From positions 1-42,032 of the forward strand of contig JAGIBF010000072.1 of assembly GCA_017744515.1 (NCBI GenBank): DNA of 42,032 nt, written 5' to 3'. Numbering within the stretch: the stretch's first letter is position 1; each line of letters starts with the position of its first letter. Positions 32,957 to 40,758 of this stretch are shown here, one piece after another. The stretch comes from Niastella sp. GTDB taxonomy: Bacteria > Bacteroidota > Bacteroidia > Chitinophagales > Chitinophagaceae. The position numbers were made by a program, and so were the translations under genes. The notes beneath the pieces were generated by a model. It searched no databases. It saw only the letters and a program-made list of their open reading frames with translations, and was not told the DNA's origin.

Positions 32957-33977
32957 AGCCCATCGTTTTTATTTTAAGTACCGCCAGAAAGGTCTGGTCT
33001 TCATTGATACATTTAAACTCGTGGCGATTCGGATACAGTATTTCCAGCCGCCGTTTCACATTTTCCAAGCCAATGCCATTACGCTCACCATTGCATTTGC
33101 CATTGGAAGGTTTACTATTTTCTACCTTGATGATGAGCCAGCCATCATTGCTCAATATATCCATCCGTATCCAGCAGGTGTCGATCTCATTGCTTACGCC
33201 ATGCTTAAAACAGTTCTCGATCAACGGCAGCAACAGGAAAGGAGAAATGCCGATATGCCTGGTATCGTTCAGTACATTCACGGCAATATCCAGCCGATCG
33301 CCATACCGTATTTTTTCCAGCTCGATATAATTGCTGATGTATTCCACCTCCTGCTCCAACGGAATAACCGTTCTGCGGCTGTCGTATAAGGTATAACTTA
33401 ATAGCGATGATAACCGGTAGATAAGGTTGGAAGTATTGGGATTGTTCTGGGTGGAAAGTGAATAGATATTATTCAACGTATTAAAAATAAAATGGGGCTG
33501 CACCTGTGATTTCAGCAACTCCAACTGCGCTTCAGCCTTATCTTTTTGAAGCGTTTGTGTAATACGTTGCTGCTCGTACCAGGCCTGCATAAAATAGATC
33601 ATTACATTCAGCGCTACCATGAGATAAGTGGCTACAATTTCGAATATGATCTTGGGTATAAAGAATAAAGACTGCATATCCCGCCAGGTTTGCGGATATA
33701 TGAGATAATAATTCATCATCCTTCTGGTAATTCCAAATACCAACATACTGATGATAAGACCCGCCCAAAATGCTCCCTTCTTACCGGCAAGATAGAATTT
33801 CTTGATAAGTACATAAATGGTAAATATAGTGGCCGCAAAAATGATCGGCGTATACAACATCGCACCTATCAGGTGTTGTTTATACTGTCCGTCATATGCA
33901 GCATTGGCCAGCCATTCATATAGGAAATAGCAGGTAAAGAAAATAACGTTTGTACGAAAAAGCTTATTCTTCAGCAT
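32928..33977 (-). CDS. Sensor histidine kinase (LytS/YehU-type)
   Basis: Inner-membrane kinase of 349 residues, the partner of the overlapping LytTR gene. Four membrane helices lie at about 10-24, 38-58, 70-85 and 108-130, with no extracytoplasmic sensor domain of note. The phospho-acceptor His162 is in the His_kinase motif SQVQPHFIFNTLNNI. An ATPase domain follows, with the N-box LLPLIENCFKHGV and the G-rich NGIGLENVKRRL. The last about 30 codons overlap the regulator gene. The signal is unknown. The inverted repeat TTGTCGA/TCGACAA (34011-34042) sits just upstream of the start. Confidence 0.95.
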   Translation of the reverse strand: MLKNKLFRTNVIFFTCYFLYEWLANAAYDGQYKQHLIGAMLYTPIIFAATIFTIYVLIKKFYLAGKKGAFWAGLIISMLVFGITRRMMNYYLIYPQTWRDMQSLFFIPKIIFEIVATYLMVALNVMIYFMQAWYEQQRITQTLQKDKAEAQLELLKSQVQPHFIFNTLNNIYSLSTQNNPNTSNLIYRLSSLLSYTLYDSRRTVIPLEQEVEYISNYIELEKIRYGDRLDIAVNVLNDTRHIGISPFLLLPLIENCFKHGVSNEIDTCWIRMDILSNDGWLIIKVENSKPSNGKCNGERNGIGLENVKRRLEILYPNRHEFKCINEDQTFLAVLKIKTMGYENKVLVGG

Positions 33978-34224
33978 ACATATATCAAATACTTCTATAA
34001 AGTTACCAAATTGTCGAGGTCAGCATTTATTTTATTCGACAAACGGCGTACATCGAAAATCGCTGCAGGCAGCGGTAGTATTGACTCTTAATCGCGTTAT
34101 ACATCTAATATCCTACCAAAGCAACAGAATATTAATATTACTTTATGGCGTGTTCATGCAACATCATCCAACAATATGCGTCAGATAAAATGAGCGTCAC
34201 AATAACAATTATAAAACTTAAGCC

Positions 34225-34767
34225 ATGAAACACATCACCCTCACCGGCATCCTGCTGCCGGCTATTCTTATCTTGCTGCAAGCATGTGCAGGTGGCAAAC
34301 TCAACAACAGCGGCCACATTGCACAAGCTTCGGCAGGACCACCAGACATTCCACGACCTGCACCTGCTACCAGCAGTCAGGTTTACCGCAATGACATACA
34401 TATTAAAGCGGTAAGACATTTCAAGCAAACGTATCCCGGCACAGAAGACGAGCGTTGGTATGTGATCGAAAACGGATTTATGGCAAAACACAAGGTTGAG
34501 AACGTTAACATCAGGCTGGATTATGACATTCACGGTAACTGGTTATACACTATCCGTTACATCAACGAAAAAAAGCTACCCAAAGAAGTAAGGGCGCAGG
34601 TGAGAAGTACCTGGTATGACCATGCGATATCGAGCGTAGAAGAGATCCAATATGGCACCCTGCCACTCATTTACATCGTACATATCCATGAGGGCAACGA
34701 CTGGAAAATAATACGGGTATGTGAAGGTGAAATGAGTGAGATCATTCCCCCTGGTAAGGCGGAATAA
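34225..34767 (+). CDS. Lipoprotein of unknown function (PepSY-like)
   Basis: A 180-residue lipoprotein. The leader ends ILILLQAC, with the lipid Cys at about residue 21. A P/A/S-rich linker (about 30-52) follows, then a globular part of about 120 residues: VRHFKQTYPGTEDERWYVIE, YDIHGNWLYTIRYINEKKLP, and IVHIHEGNDWKIIRVCEGEM. The pattern of a K/F-rich helix followed by strands around D...G.W resembles the PepSY-like (DUF2874) folds common in Bacteroidota, but the match is my reading and not certain. Function unknown. Hairpin at 34796-34843 downstream. Confidence 0.8.
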   Translation: MKHITLTGILLPAILILLQACAGGKLNNSGHIAQASAGPPDIPRPAPATSSQVYRNDIHIKAVRHFKQTYPGTEDERWYVIENGFMAKHKVENVNIRLDYDIHGNWLYTIRYINEKKLPKEVRAQVRSTWYDHAISSVEEIQYGTLPLIYIVHIHEGNDWKIIRVCEGEMSEIIPPGKAE

Positions 34768-34795
34768 CAACTCAGGCTCTTTAGTTAGGAGTATA

Positions 34796-34843
34796 AAATG
34801 GCAAACAAAAGTGGCGGGTGTAGCTTCCTGCCACTTGCCATTT
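34796..34843 (+). terminator. Two-part hairpin after the lipoprotein gene
   Basis: Outer stem AAATGGCA (34796-34803)/TGCCATTT (34836-34843) and inner stem AGTGGC (34810-34815)/GCCACT (34830-34835), with a one-sided 6-nt bulge. No strong T-run follows, so it is a possible terminator or mRNA end structure. Confidence 0.45.
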
Positions 34844-34870
34844 ATAGCCGTTCCTTTCCCTCAGATTACT

Positions 34871-34878
34871 TATTTTTG
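34871..34878 (+). promoter_or_regulatory. Putative -7 element of the DUF4293 gene
   Basis: TATTTTTG, 22 bp before the ATG, matches TAnnTTTG. No good -33 TTTG is present. Confidence 0.5.
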
Positions 34879-34900
34879 AGATAATAATAATTATCCCAAA

Positions 34901-35326
34901 ATGATCCAACGTATACAATCTGTTTGGTTATTACTGGCCGCAGCGGCCTCCTTCCTTACCCTCAGGTTTTCCTTTTATAGCGGTAATATCATTAAGGAAG
35001 GCCAACCAAAAGCCTTTTCCAGCCTGATTGCTACCAACGATATATTACTTACTATTACCACCGTAGCCACCGGCCTGCTGGCCCTGGTTGCCATCTTCCT
35101 TTATAAGAACAGGAAATTGCAGACACGCCTGTGCCTGATCGCCCTGCTGCTGTCCGGGCTCAATTTGGTGCTATTCTATATACAGGTGAAGAAATTCGTT
35201 CCCCAGGAAGGTAACTATGATCTTACAGCGTTTGTCGCTATTGTGGTGCCTGTGTTGATCATTCTGGCCATACGGGGTATTTACCGCGATCAGAAGCTGG
35301 TAAAAAGCCTCGACCGCCTGCGCTAA
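34901..35326 (+). CDS. DUF4293 family membrane protein
   Basis: A 141-residue inner-membrane protein with four predicted helices (about 6-23, 45-66, 74-95, 107-125). The N-terminus MIQRIQSVWLLLAAAASFLT is diagnostic of DUF4293, a Bacteroidota-specific family of unknown function. After the last helix comes a basic tail (IRGIYRDQKLVKSLDRLR). Its stop codon is directly adjacent to the stop of the convergent gene at 35327, with no bases between. Confidence 0.9.
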   Translation: MIQRIQSVWLLLAAAASFLTLRFSFYSGNIIKEGQPKAFSSLIATNDILLTITTVATGLLALVAIFLYKNRKLQTRLCLIALLLSGLNLVLFYIQVKKFVPQEGNYDLTAFVAIVVPVLIILAIRGIYRDQKLVKSLDRLR

Positions 35327-35914
35327 TTATTTGCCCAGTTCCAGTTCATACGCTACAAACGTGCGCTTGTCTTTGACGGTGGTGATCACCTTTACACGTA
35401 TCTCCTGGCTCCCATTGTTGTAGATACTGTGTTTAGCCTCGTCGAAGTCGAACTCATTTGTCTTTTGGTAATTATTGGCCAGGAGGTAGGAAGATATATC
35501 GCGAAACTCATCTTTGTCGTAAGTGCGGTACGAGATCATCCGGCCTTTGATGTCTCTTACCGTAGCATCCATAAAGGAAAAAGAGCGTACGGTAGTGGGT
35601 GCATCTGTTTCCCGGCTGAGGTGTGAGTATTGGAACAGGCCACTGGTAGAATCCACATCTTTCTGCATAAGCAGGTAGCCTTTTTTCTTCAGGGTAGTAT
35701 CGATCTGCTTCTCCGTCCAGTCCAGCATTTTGATCAGTTCCGGTACGGTTACCCGGGGAAATTTTACTTTTTCAGATATTGTCTTGGGAGCAAGCTGCGC
35801 AGGCTTTGGTTTTTGACCAAAAGGCACCCTTACCTGGGCTGTCAACTGACCACCCAGCACCAACACAATAACCAGTAAAAGTATGGAACGCATAACCGGT
35901 AAACTTTGCTGCAA
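35327..35914 (-). CDS. Secreted protein of unknown function
   Basis: A 195-residue exported protein. The signal peptide spans about 9-27 (RSILLLVIVLVLGGQLTAQ). A K/P-rich segment (about 28-50) is followed by a region of alternating helix and strand: FPRVTVPELIKMLDWTEKQI, MQKDVDSTSGLFQYSHLSRE, SFMDATVRDIKGRMISYRTY. No cysteine, metal site or known domain is recognised. It lies downstream of uvrA on the same strand, separated by a repeat-rich 120-bp gap, so a shared transcript is possible but not evident. Confidence 0.75.
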   Translation of the reverse strand: MQQSLPVMRSILLLVIVLVLGGQLTAQVRVPFGQKPKPAQLAPKTISEKVKFPRVTVPELIKMLDWTEKQIDTTLKKKGYLLMQKDVDSTSGLFQYSHLSRETDAPTTVRSFSFMDATVRDIKGRMISYRTYDKDEFRDISSYLLANNYQKTNEFDFDEAKHSIYNNGSQEIRVKVITTVKDKRTFVAYELELGK

Positions 35915-35937
35915 AGAAAGGCTTTGAAATGTTAAGA

Positions 35938-36034
35938 AAGTCGGAAAGTCGGGAAGACCGTAAGTCGGAAAGCTTGAAGCATAATTCGCATACTACTGCT
36001 TTCTTCCGGACTCCCGGACTTTCCTTCTTCCGGA
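35938..36034. repeat. Intergenic GAAAGTC-type inverted repeats downstream of uvrA
   Basis: Multiple imperfect copies of AAGTCGGAAAG (35938 onward) are mirrored by CCGGACTCCCGGACTTTCC (36007 onward), giving an imperfect long stem. The same words flank the terminator at 27522-27560 and occur in inverted form near 27600. It may double as the uvrA terminator (the minus strand ends in CTTTCTTAAC). Confidence 0.55.
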
Positions 36035-38836
36035 CTATAAAAATTTACCTGTATAGCTTTCTTTCACTTTCTTCAACCCTGCCGGAACGCCGGTATACAC
36101 AAGCGTGCCGCCGCCGTCGCCGGCTTCGGGTCCCAGGTCGATGATCCAGTCGGCACTCTTGATCACGTCGATATTATGTTCGATCACGATAATAGAGTGT
36201 CCCTGCTCGATCAGGGCATTGAATGAACCCAGCAGCTTCTTGATATCATGGAAATGCAAACCCGTAGTAGGCTCATCGAAAATGAATAAGATATGCCCCT
36301 GCGCTTTGCCCTTGCCCAGGAAAGAAGCCAGCTTTACCCGCTGTGCTTCCCCACCCGACAGGGTATCTGACGACTGGCCCAGCTTCACATAACCAAGGCC
36401 CACATCACTCAACGGTTTTATCTTTTGAACAATATCTTTCTCAGCTTTGAAAAACTCCAGCGACTCATCCACACTCATCTCCAGCACGTCGTAGATGCTC
36501 TTGCCGTTGTATGTTACTTCCAGTACCTCTTCTTTGAACTTCTTACCACCACACACCTCACAGGTAAGGTGAACATCGGCCAGGAACTGCATCTCTACCA
36601 CTTGTTCGCCTTCACCCTTACAAGTATCACAACGACCGCCATCCACGTTGAACGAGAAATGCTTGGGCTGGAAGCCACGCGTTTTGCTCAACGGCTGCTT
36701 CGCATACAAGTCCCTGATCTCATCATAGGCCTTGATATACGTCACCGGGTTACTGCGTGACGATTTACCGATGGGGTTTTGGTCCACCATCTCGATCTGT
36801 GACAGGTATTCAATATCACCGGTAATGGCTTTATGCAAGCCCACTTTATCCGCAAACTCTCCCTTGATCTTTTGCAGGCCGGGATATAATATTTGCTTCA
36901 CCAACGTGGTCTTACCACTACCACTCACACCACTTACCACACACAATGTATTCAACGGAAACTCTACTGTGAGGTCTTGTAAGTTATTCTGGCGCGCACC
37001 TTCTACTTTCAAAGAACGATTCCAGTTGCGCAACTTCTTAGGTACTTCTATTTGTAAGTCGCCCTTGAGGTATTGACCGGTAAGGCTCTTTGGATTACTG
37101 ATCAGTTCATCATAGTTGCCACTGGCCACTACTTCTCCACCAAGGTGTGAGGCCAGGGGTCCCATATCGATAATATGATCCGCTTCGCGCATCATCATCT
37201 CATCATGCTCTACTACCACTACCGTATTACCCAAATCGCGTAGCTCTTTCAACACACGGATCAATCGTTCCGTATCCCGCGAATGCAACCCAATAGAAGG
37301 CTCATCGAGAATATACAGCGAGTCGGTAAGGTTGCTGCCCAGTGAACGGGTAAGCTGTATACGCTGGCTCTCGCCACCACTCAATGAGTTGGCGAGACGG
37401 TTCATCGTTAAGTAACCAAGACCCACATCCATGAGTGTCTTCAACCGGTGATTGATCTCAATTAATACCCGCTTGGCCACTTGCTGGTCATATTCACTCA
37501 GCTTCAACGCTTCGAACCACTGTACCAGGTCTTTCGTTGGCATCTCACACAGCTCACCGATGTGCTTGCCACCTACCTGTACATACAGCGCTTCTTTCCG
37601 CAGGCGGTAACCTTTGCAATCAGGACATAATGTGCGGCCACGATAGCGGCTCAACAGTACACGGTATTGTACTTTGTATAAGTTCTGCTCTACTTCTTTA
37701 AAAAAGTCATTGATGCCAAACACGCCGCCGCTACCTTCCCACAACATTTTGTATTGGGCTTTCGTGAGGTCGATGATCGGCTTGTGAATGGGGAAGTCGA
37801 TCTTTTTAGCGCCCTTGATAAACTGCTCTTTCCACCAGCCCAGCTTTTCCCCTTTCCAGGGGGCTACAGCGCCCTCATAAACGCTCAATCGCTTATCAGG
37901 GATCACCAGGTCGCTATCGATGCCCAGCACCTGGCTAAAACCCTCGCAGGTAGGGCAGGCGCCGAAAGGATTATTAAAAGAAAATAAATTAGGTACGGGC
38001 TCTTCAAACTGGATACCGTCCAGTTCAAATTTATTGGAGAAAGACAGCTTCTTACTGCCGTTGACTTCAAGTTGTAGAGCTCCTTCCCCTTCATAAAAGG
38101 CAGTGCCTACAGAATCTGCCATACGATGCTGATCGTCTTCATCGAAATCTTTTACCACGAGCCTGTCGATCAACACGTACATTTCTTTGGAAGGTTTCCA
38201 CTTGGGATCTTCCAGCAATTCTTCAATACGATAGATCGTGCCATCATAGAGCCGCGAAAAACCTTTTTGCATCAGGATATTCAATTCTTCCTGGGCATTG
38301 CGGTGGGTATGCTGTCTGAAGGGGATTAATATCAACACTTTGTCGCCGGTGTTGAGCTTAGACATGGCTTCTACCACATCCTTCACGTCATCCTTCTTCA
38401 CTTCGCGACCGGAAACAGGGGAAATCGTCTTACCTGCACGGGCATATAGTAAGCGCAGGTAATCATACACCTCTGTCATACTGCCCACGGTAGAACGTGG
38501 CGTGCGGGTAATTACTTTCTGCTCGATGGCAATGGCGGGACATAAGCCTTTGATATAATCCACATCCGGTTTTACCATGCGCGCCATGAACTGCCGTGCA
38601 TAAGCACTCAGGCTTTCCGCATAGCGTCGCTGGCCTTCGGCAAACAGGGTATCGATGGTCAAAGAAGATTTTCCGGAGCCGGAAACCCCCGTAACCACCA
38701 CCAATTTATTGCGTGGAATCTCTACAGAAACGTTTTTCAGGTTATGAACACGGGCCCCTTTGATAAAAATATTATCAAAACTTTTCGCTGGGCGTACGGT
38801 ACCTGCGGTACTACTTTTTTTTATTGTGTCAGGCAT
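36035..38836 (-). CDS. uvrA: Excinuclease ABC subunit A
   Basis: DNA damage recognition ATPase of nucleotide excision repair, 933 residues. First ATPase: Walker A TGVSGSGKSSLTIDTLFAEG near residue 50 and signature SGGESQRIQLTRSLG. Second ATPase: SGVSGSGKTTLVKQ, with signature SGGEAQRVKLASFLG and Walker B LFIFDEPTTGLHF. Zinc-finger CxxC pairs are present (CPTCEGF; CPDCKGY; CDTCKGEGEQ with CEVCGGKKF), as is HNLKNVSVEIPRNKL at the start. I start at the ATG at 38836; an upstream in-frame TTG (38863) is rejected. The length is normal. Confidence 0.97.
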   Translation of the reverse strand: MPDTIKKSSTAGTVRPAKSFDNIFIKGARVHNLKNVSVEIPRNKLVVVTGVSGSGKSSLTIDTLFAEGQRRYAESLSAYARQFMARMVKPDVDYIKGLCPAIAIEQKVITRTPRSTVGSMTEVYDYLRLLYARAGKTISPVSGREVKKDDVKDVVEAMSKLNTGDKVLILIPFRQHTHRNAQEELNILMQKGFSRLYDGTIYRIEELLEDPKWKPSKEMYVLIDRLVVKDFDEDDQHRMADSVGTAFYEGEGALQLEVNGSKKLSFSNKFELDGIQFEEPVPNLFSFNNPFGACPTCEGFSQVLGIDSDLVIPDKRLSVYEGAVAPWKGEKLGWWKEQFIKGAKKIDFPIHKPIIDLTKAQYKMLWEGSGGVFGINDFFKEVEQNLYKVQYRVLLSRYRGRTLCPDCKGYRLRKEALYVQVGGKHIGELCEMPTKDLVQWFEALKLSEYDQQVAKRVLIEINHRLKTLMDVGLGYLTMNRLANSLSGGESQRIQLTRSLGSNLTDSLYILDEPSIGLHSRDTERLIRVLKELRDLGNTVVVVEHDEMMMREADHIIDMGPLASHLGGEVVASGNYDELISNPKSLTGQYLKGDLQIEVPKKLRNWNRSLKVEGARQNNLQDLTVEFPLNTLCVVSGVSGSGKTTLVKQILYPGLQKIKGEFADKVGLHKAITGDIEYLSQIEMVDQNPIGKSSRSNPVTYIKAYDEIRDLYAKQPLSKTRGFQPKHFSFNVDGGRCDTCKGEGEQVVEMQFLADVHLTCEVCGGKKFKEEVLEVTYNGKSIYDVLEMSVDESLEFFKAEKDIVQKIKPLSDVGLGYVKLGQSSDTLSGGEAQRVKLASFLGKGKAQGHILFIFDEPTTGLHFHDIKKLLGSFNALIEQGHSIIVIEHNIDVIKSADWIIDLGPEAGDGGGTLVYTGVPAGLKKVKESYTGKFL

Positions 38837-39178
38837 AAAGAAAGGATCACAAAAATACTGCAAAAGGAAGAATACTATTTCAGATATACTTTAACAGTTA
38901 TATCAATTTAAGATAATATATACAAATGCTAATGAAACGGGTTGAGAATTGTCAATAGGTATAAGTATTTACCACTGAGTGAGTAAAAAGTTTAAAAGTT
39001 CTCTTAAAGTTTTGTTTTTTGAAAAAAGTCTATATCTTTAGTTGGTAATTTGTACAATAAATCAGAAAACTAAAATTTTACTGCCTATCGACTTATCACT
39101 TCTACACAGAAAAGCCGCTCAATAATAAAATCCATTCATTTTTTAAATATCCTATCACCTTCAAAACCGTAGAAGTTT
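38837..39178. other. AT-rich divergent intergenic region between uvrA and the ECF sigma gene
   Basis: No gene is seen in this 342-bp stretch. It carries the plus-strand sigma promoter (39011-39041) and an about 140-nt leader. The part near uvrA is AT-rich (TTAAGATAATATATAC) and presumably contains the uvrA promoter, which I cannot place with confidence. No LexA-like palindrome stood out by eye. Confidence 0.6.
39011..39041 (+). promoter_or_regulatory. Promoter of the orphan ECF sigma gene
   Basis: TTTG (39011-39014) and TATCTTTAG (39033-39041) are 18 bp apart and match the Bacteroidota -33/-7 consensus. The ATG is 138 bp downstream, so the mRNA has a long leader. Confidence 0.65.
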
Positions 39179-39760
39179 ATGAATTTACTACGCAAAAAGA
39201 CCGACCATGAACTCATCCAGGATTTCCAGGATGGAGACCTGTATGCACTCGAGACGCTTGTGCTTCGCCACAAGGACAAAATGTACACTTCAATTCTTTT
39301 CCTGGTTAAAGACAAATATCTGGCCGAAGATATTTTCCAGGACGTGCTCATCAAGATCATCGACACAATTCGTGGAGGCCGTTACACAGAAGAAGGTAAG
39401 TTCTTACCCTGGGCAATGCGTATTGCTCACAACCTGTGCGTAGACCATTTCCGTAAGGTGAAGCGTACCCCTTCTATTCGTACGAGTGACGACCGTGACA
39501 TCTTCGAAGTGATCAACTTCACTGAGGAAGGTGCAGACATGAAAATGATGAAAAAGCAAAGCCACGACCGTGTGCGCCAAATGCTTGACTTGTTACCCGA
39601 AGATCAGCGCGAAGTAATTATTCTCCGTCATTACGCAGATTTAAGCTTTAAGGAAATTGCATCGCTTACCAATTGCAGCATTAATACTGCATTAGGAAGA
39701 ATGCGTTATGGGCTTATCAATCTGCGCAAAATGATGATGCAGAAAAAGATCGCCTTATAA
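39179..39760 (+). CDS. RNA polymerase ECF sigma factor (orphan)
   Basis: Sigma factor of 193 residues. Region 2 is at about 15-90 (DLYALETLVLRHKDKMYTSI, LAEDIFQDVLIKIIDTI, FLPWAMRIAHNLCVDHFRKV). Region 4 is at about 125-180 (LPEDQREVIILRHYADLSFK, IASLTNCSINTALGRMRYGL). Unlike the sigma at 4441 it has no FecR or receptor gene next to it, and I see no anti-sigma in the window. It resembles the stand-alone ECF sigma factors that many Bacteroidota carry for general or stress functions. Its own promoter is of the housekeeping Bacteroidota type, so it is probably not autoregulated. Confidence 0.93.
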   Translation: MNLLRKKTDHELIQDFQDGDLYALETLVLRHKDKMYTSILFLVKDKYLAEDIFQDVLIKIIDTIRGGRYTEEGKFLPWAMRIAHNLCVDHFRKVKRTPSIRTSDDRDIFEVINFTEEGADMKMMKKQSHDRVRQMLDLLPEDQREVIILRHYADLSFKEIASLTNCSINTALGRMRYGLINLRKMMMQKKIAL

Positions 39761-39860
39761 TATTATTCATGTCTCTTGACAAAAGTTTAACGGTGACCGT
39801 AAAAATGGGAACGGATAACTAATTAGCTTTGTTAACCAAAATAGAGACTGAAAAAATATT

Positions 39861-39933
39861 GTCATTCTGGCTCTCCATCCGACCTTTTGATTGATGACAT
39901 TGCTTGCCAGCCGGAAGGCTGAAACAGAATGAC
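39861..39933. repeat. 73-bp element bounded by 9-bp inverted repeats
   Basis: The perfect terminal inverted repeats GTCATTCTG/CAGAATGAC are 73 bp end to end, with no coding capacity. It looks like a non-autonomous or REP-like intergenic element. Confidence 0.5.
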
Positions 39934-39942
39934 GCCTAATTG

Positions 39943-39972
39943 AATCCCCGCTTTATAAGCGGGGATTTTTTA
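39943..39972 (+). terminator. Intrinsic terminator downstream of the ECF sigma gene
   Basis: AATCCCCGCTT (39943-39953) pairs perfectly with AAGCGGGGATT (39957-39967) around TAT, followed by a T-run. It lies about 180 bp after the sigma stop. Confidence 0.85.
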
Positions 39973-40064
39973 TTTCGTATTCCCCTGTTTCATATCCCAC
40001 GAACCAGCACCTACATACGTCAAATTTGTCCGCCTCTTTTAAAACCTAACCGCTGCTCTTTTCG

Positions 40065-40072
40065 TACCTTAG
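40065..40072 (+). promoter_or_regulatory. Candidate -7 element of the Uma2 gene
   Basis: TACCTTAG ends 3 bp before the ATG at 40076, again suggesting a leaderless mRNA. It deviates from TAnnTTTG at one position. Confidence 0.35.
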
Positions 40073-40075
40073 TAC

Positions 40076-40684
40076 ATGGAAGACGATAATATAGTTAAAG
40101 AGCCCGCTGTGGATTACAGCAAAAGAAAATATACAATAGAGGAATACCTGGAATCGGAAGCGAAATCCGATATTAAAAGGGAGTACTACAAGGGCGAGTT
40201 GTTTGCCATGTCAGGGGCTACTCTACCACACAATATAATTACTGTCAATTTATTAATCAGCTTAGGAATACTACTTAATGGAAAATCCTGCCGACCTTTC
40301 AATAGTGACCTACGCATTCATATTCCTGAAAACACGCTATTTACTTACCCTGACATTTCAATTATATGTGGAAAACCGGAGACACTGAATGATGACAATT
40401 TTAATGCCCTCAATCCAACTATTCTAGTTGAAGTTTTATCGCCATCGACCAAAGCTTACGACCGTACTAAAAAGTTCGACCTCTATAAGGATATTCCAAC
40501 GCTAAAGGAATACATACTGGTAGATTCTCAATCCATTAAAGTAGAAGTCTGGCGTATTGATCAAACCAATCGCTGGACATTACAAGAATATAAAACGCAG
40601 GAGGAAATACTGGAATTCAAGTCGGTTGGCGTTACCATGCTGCTGATGAAAATTTATGAAGACACCGACTTACTTCGGCCATAA
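40076..40684 (+). CDS. Uma2 family (DUF820) nuclease-fold protein
   Basis: A 202-residue protein of the Uma2 family, which has a PD-(D/E)xK nuclease-like fold. Visible markers: the N-terminal YTIEEYLESEAKSDIKREYY with GELFAMSGA, the core TYPDISIICG (Asp), TILVEVLSPSTKAYDR (Glu) and KKFDLYKDIPTLKEYILVD. This ordered set of D, E and K residues suggests the fold is intact. Whether it cuts DNA, and which, is unknown; the family is abundant in cyanobacteria and some Bacteroidota. No partner gene or toxin/antitoxin companion is adjacent. It converges on the DsbD-like gene over a shared terminator. Confidence 0.9.
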   Translation: MEDDNIVKEPAVDYSKRKYTIEEYLESEAKSDIKREYYKGELFAMSGATLPHNIITVNLLISLGILLNGKSCRPFNSDLRIHIPENTLFTYPDISIICGKPETLNDDNFNALNPTILVEVLSPSTKAYDRTKKFDLYKDIPTLKEYILVDSQSIKVEVWRIDQTNRWTLQEYKTQEEILEFKSVGVTMLLMKIYEDTDLLRP

Positions 40685-40718
40685 ACGATAAAGGGCTCCG
40701 GTGAGCCCTTTATCGTTT
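40683..40718. terminator. Bidirectional terminator between the Uma2 and DsbD-like genes
   Basis: AAACGATAAAGGGCTC (40683-40698) pairs perfectly over 16 bp with GAGCCCTTTATCGTTT (40703-40718) around CGGT. The stem begins within the Uma2 stop codon and serves both convergent genes. Confidence 0.9.
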
Positions 40719-40758
40719 GTATAACCCTGGTTCGTTTCCTCACGAACCTTATATAGTT

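Larger units (their letters stand above)
39761..40075. other. Intergenic region with inverted-repeat element and terminator
   Basis: No gene in this 315-bp stretch. GTCATTCTG (39861-39869) and CAGAATGAC (39925-39933) form perfect 9-bp inverted ends around a 55-nt middle that includes CAGCC(GGAA)GGCTG. The strong terminator at 39943 follows. A -7-like TACCTTAG sits at 40065-40072, 3 bp before the Uma2 ATG. Confidence 0.6.

Noticed and set aside
34798..34872. 24-codon frame starting MANKSGG
   Set aside because: It lies within the hairpin downstream of the lipoprotein gene; too short and unsupported.
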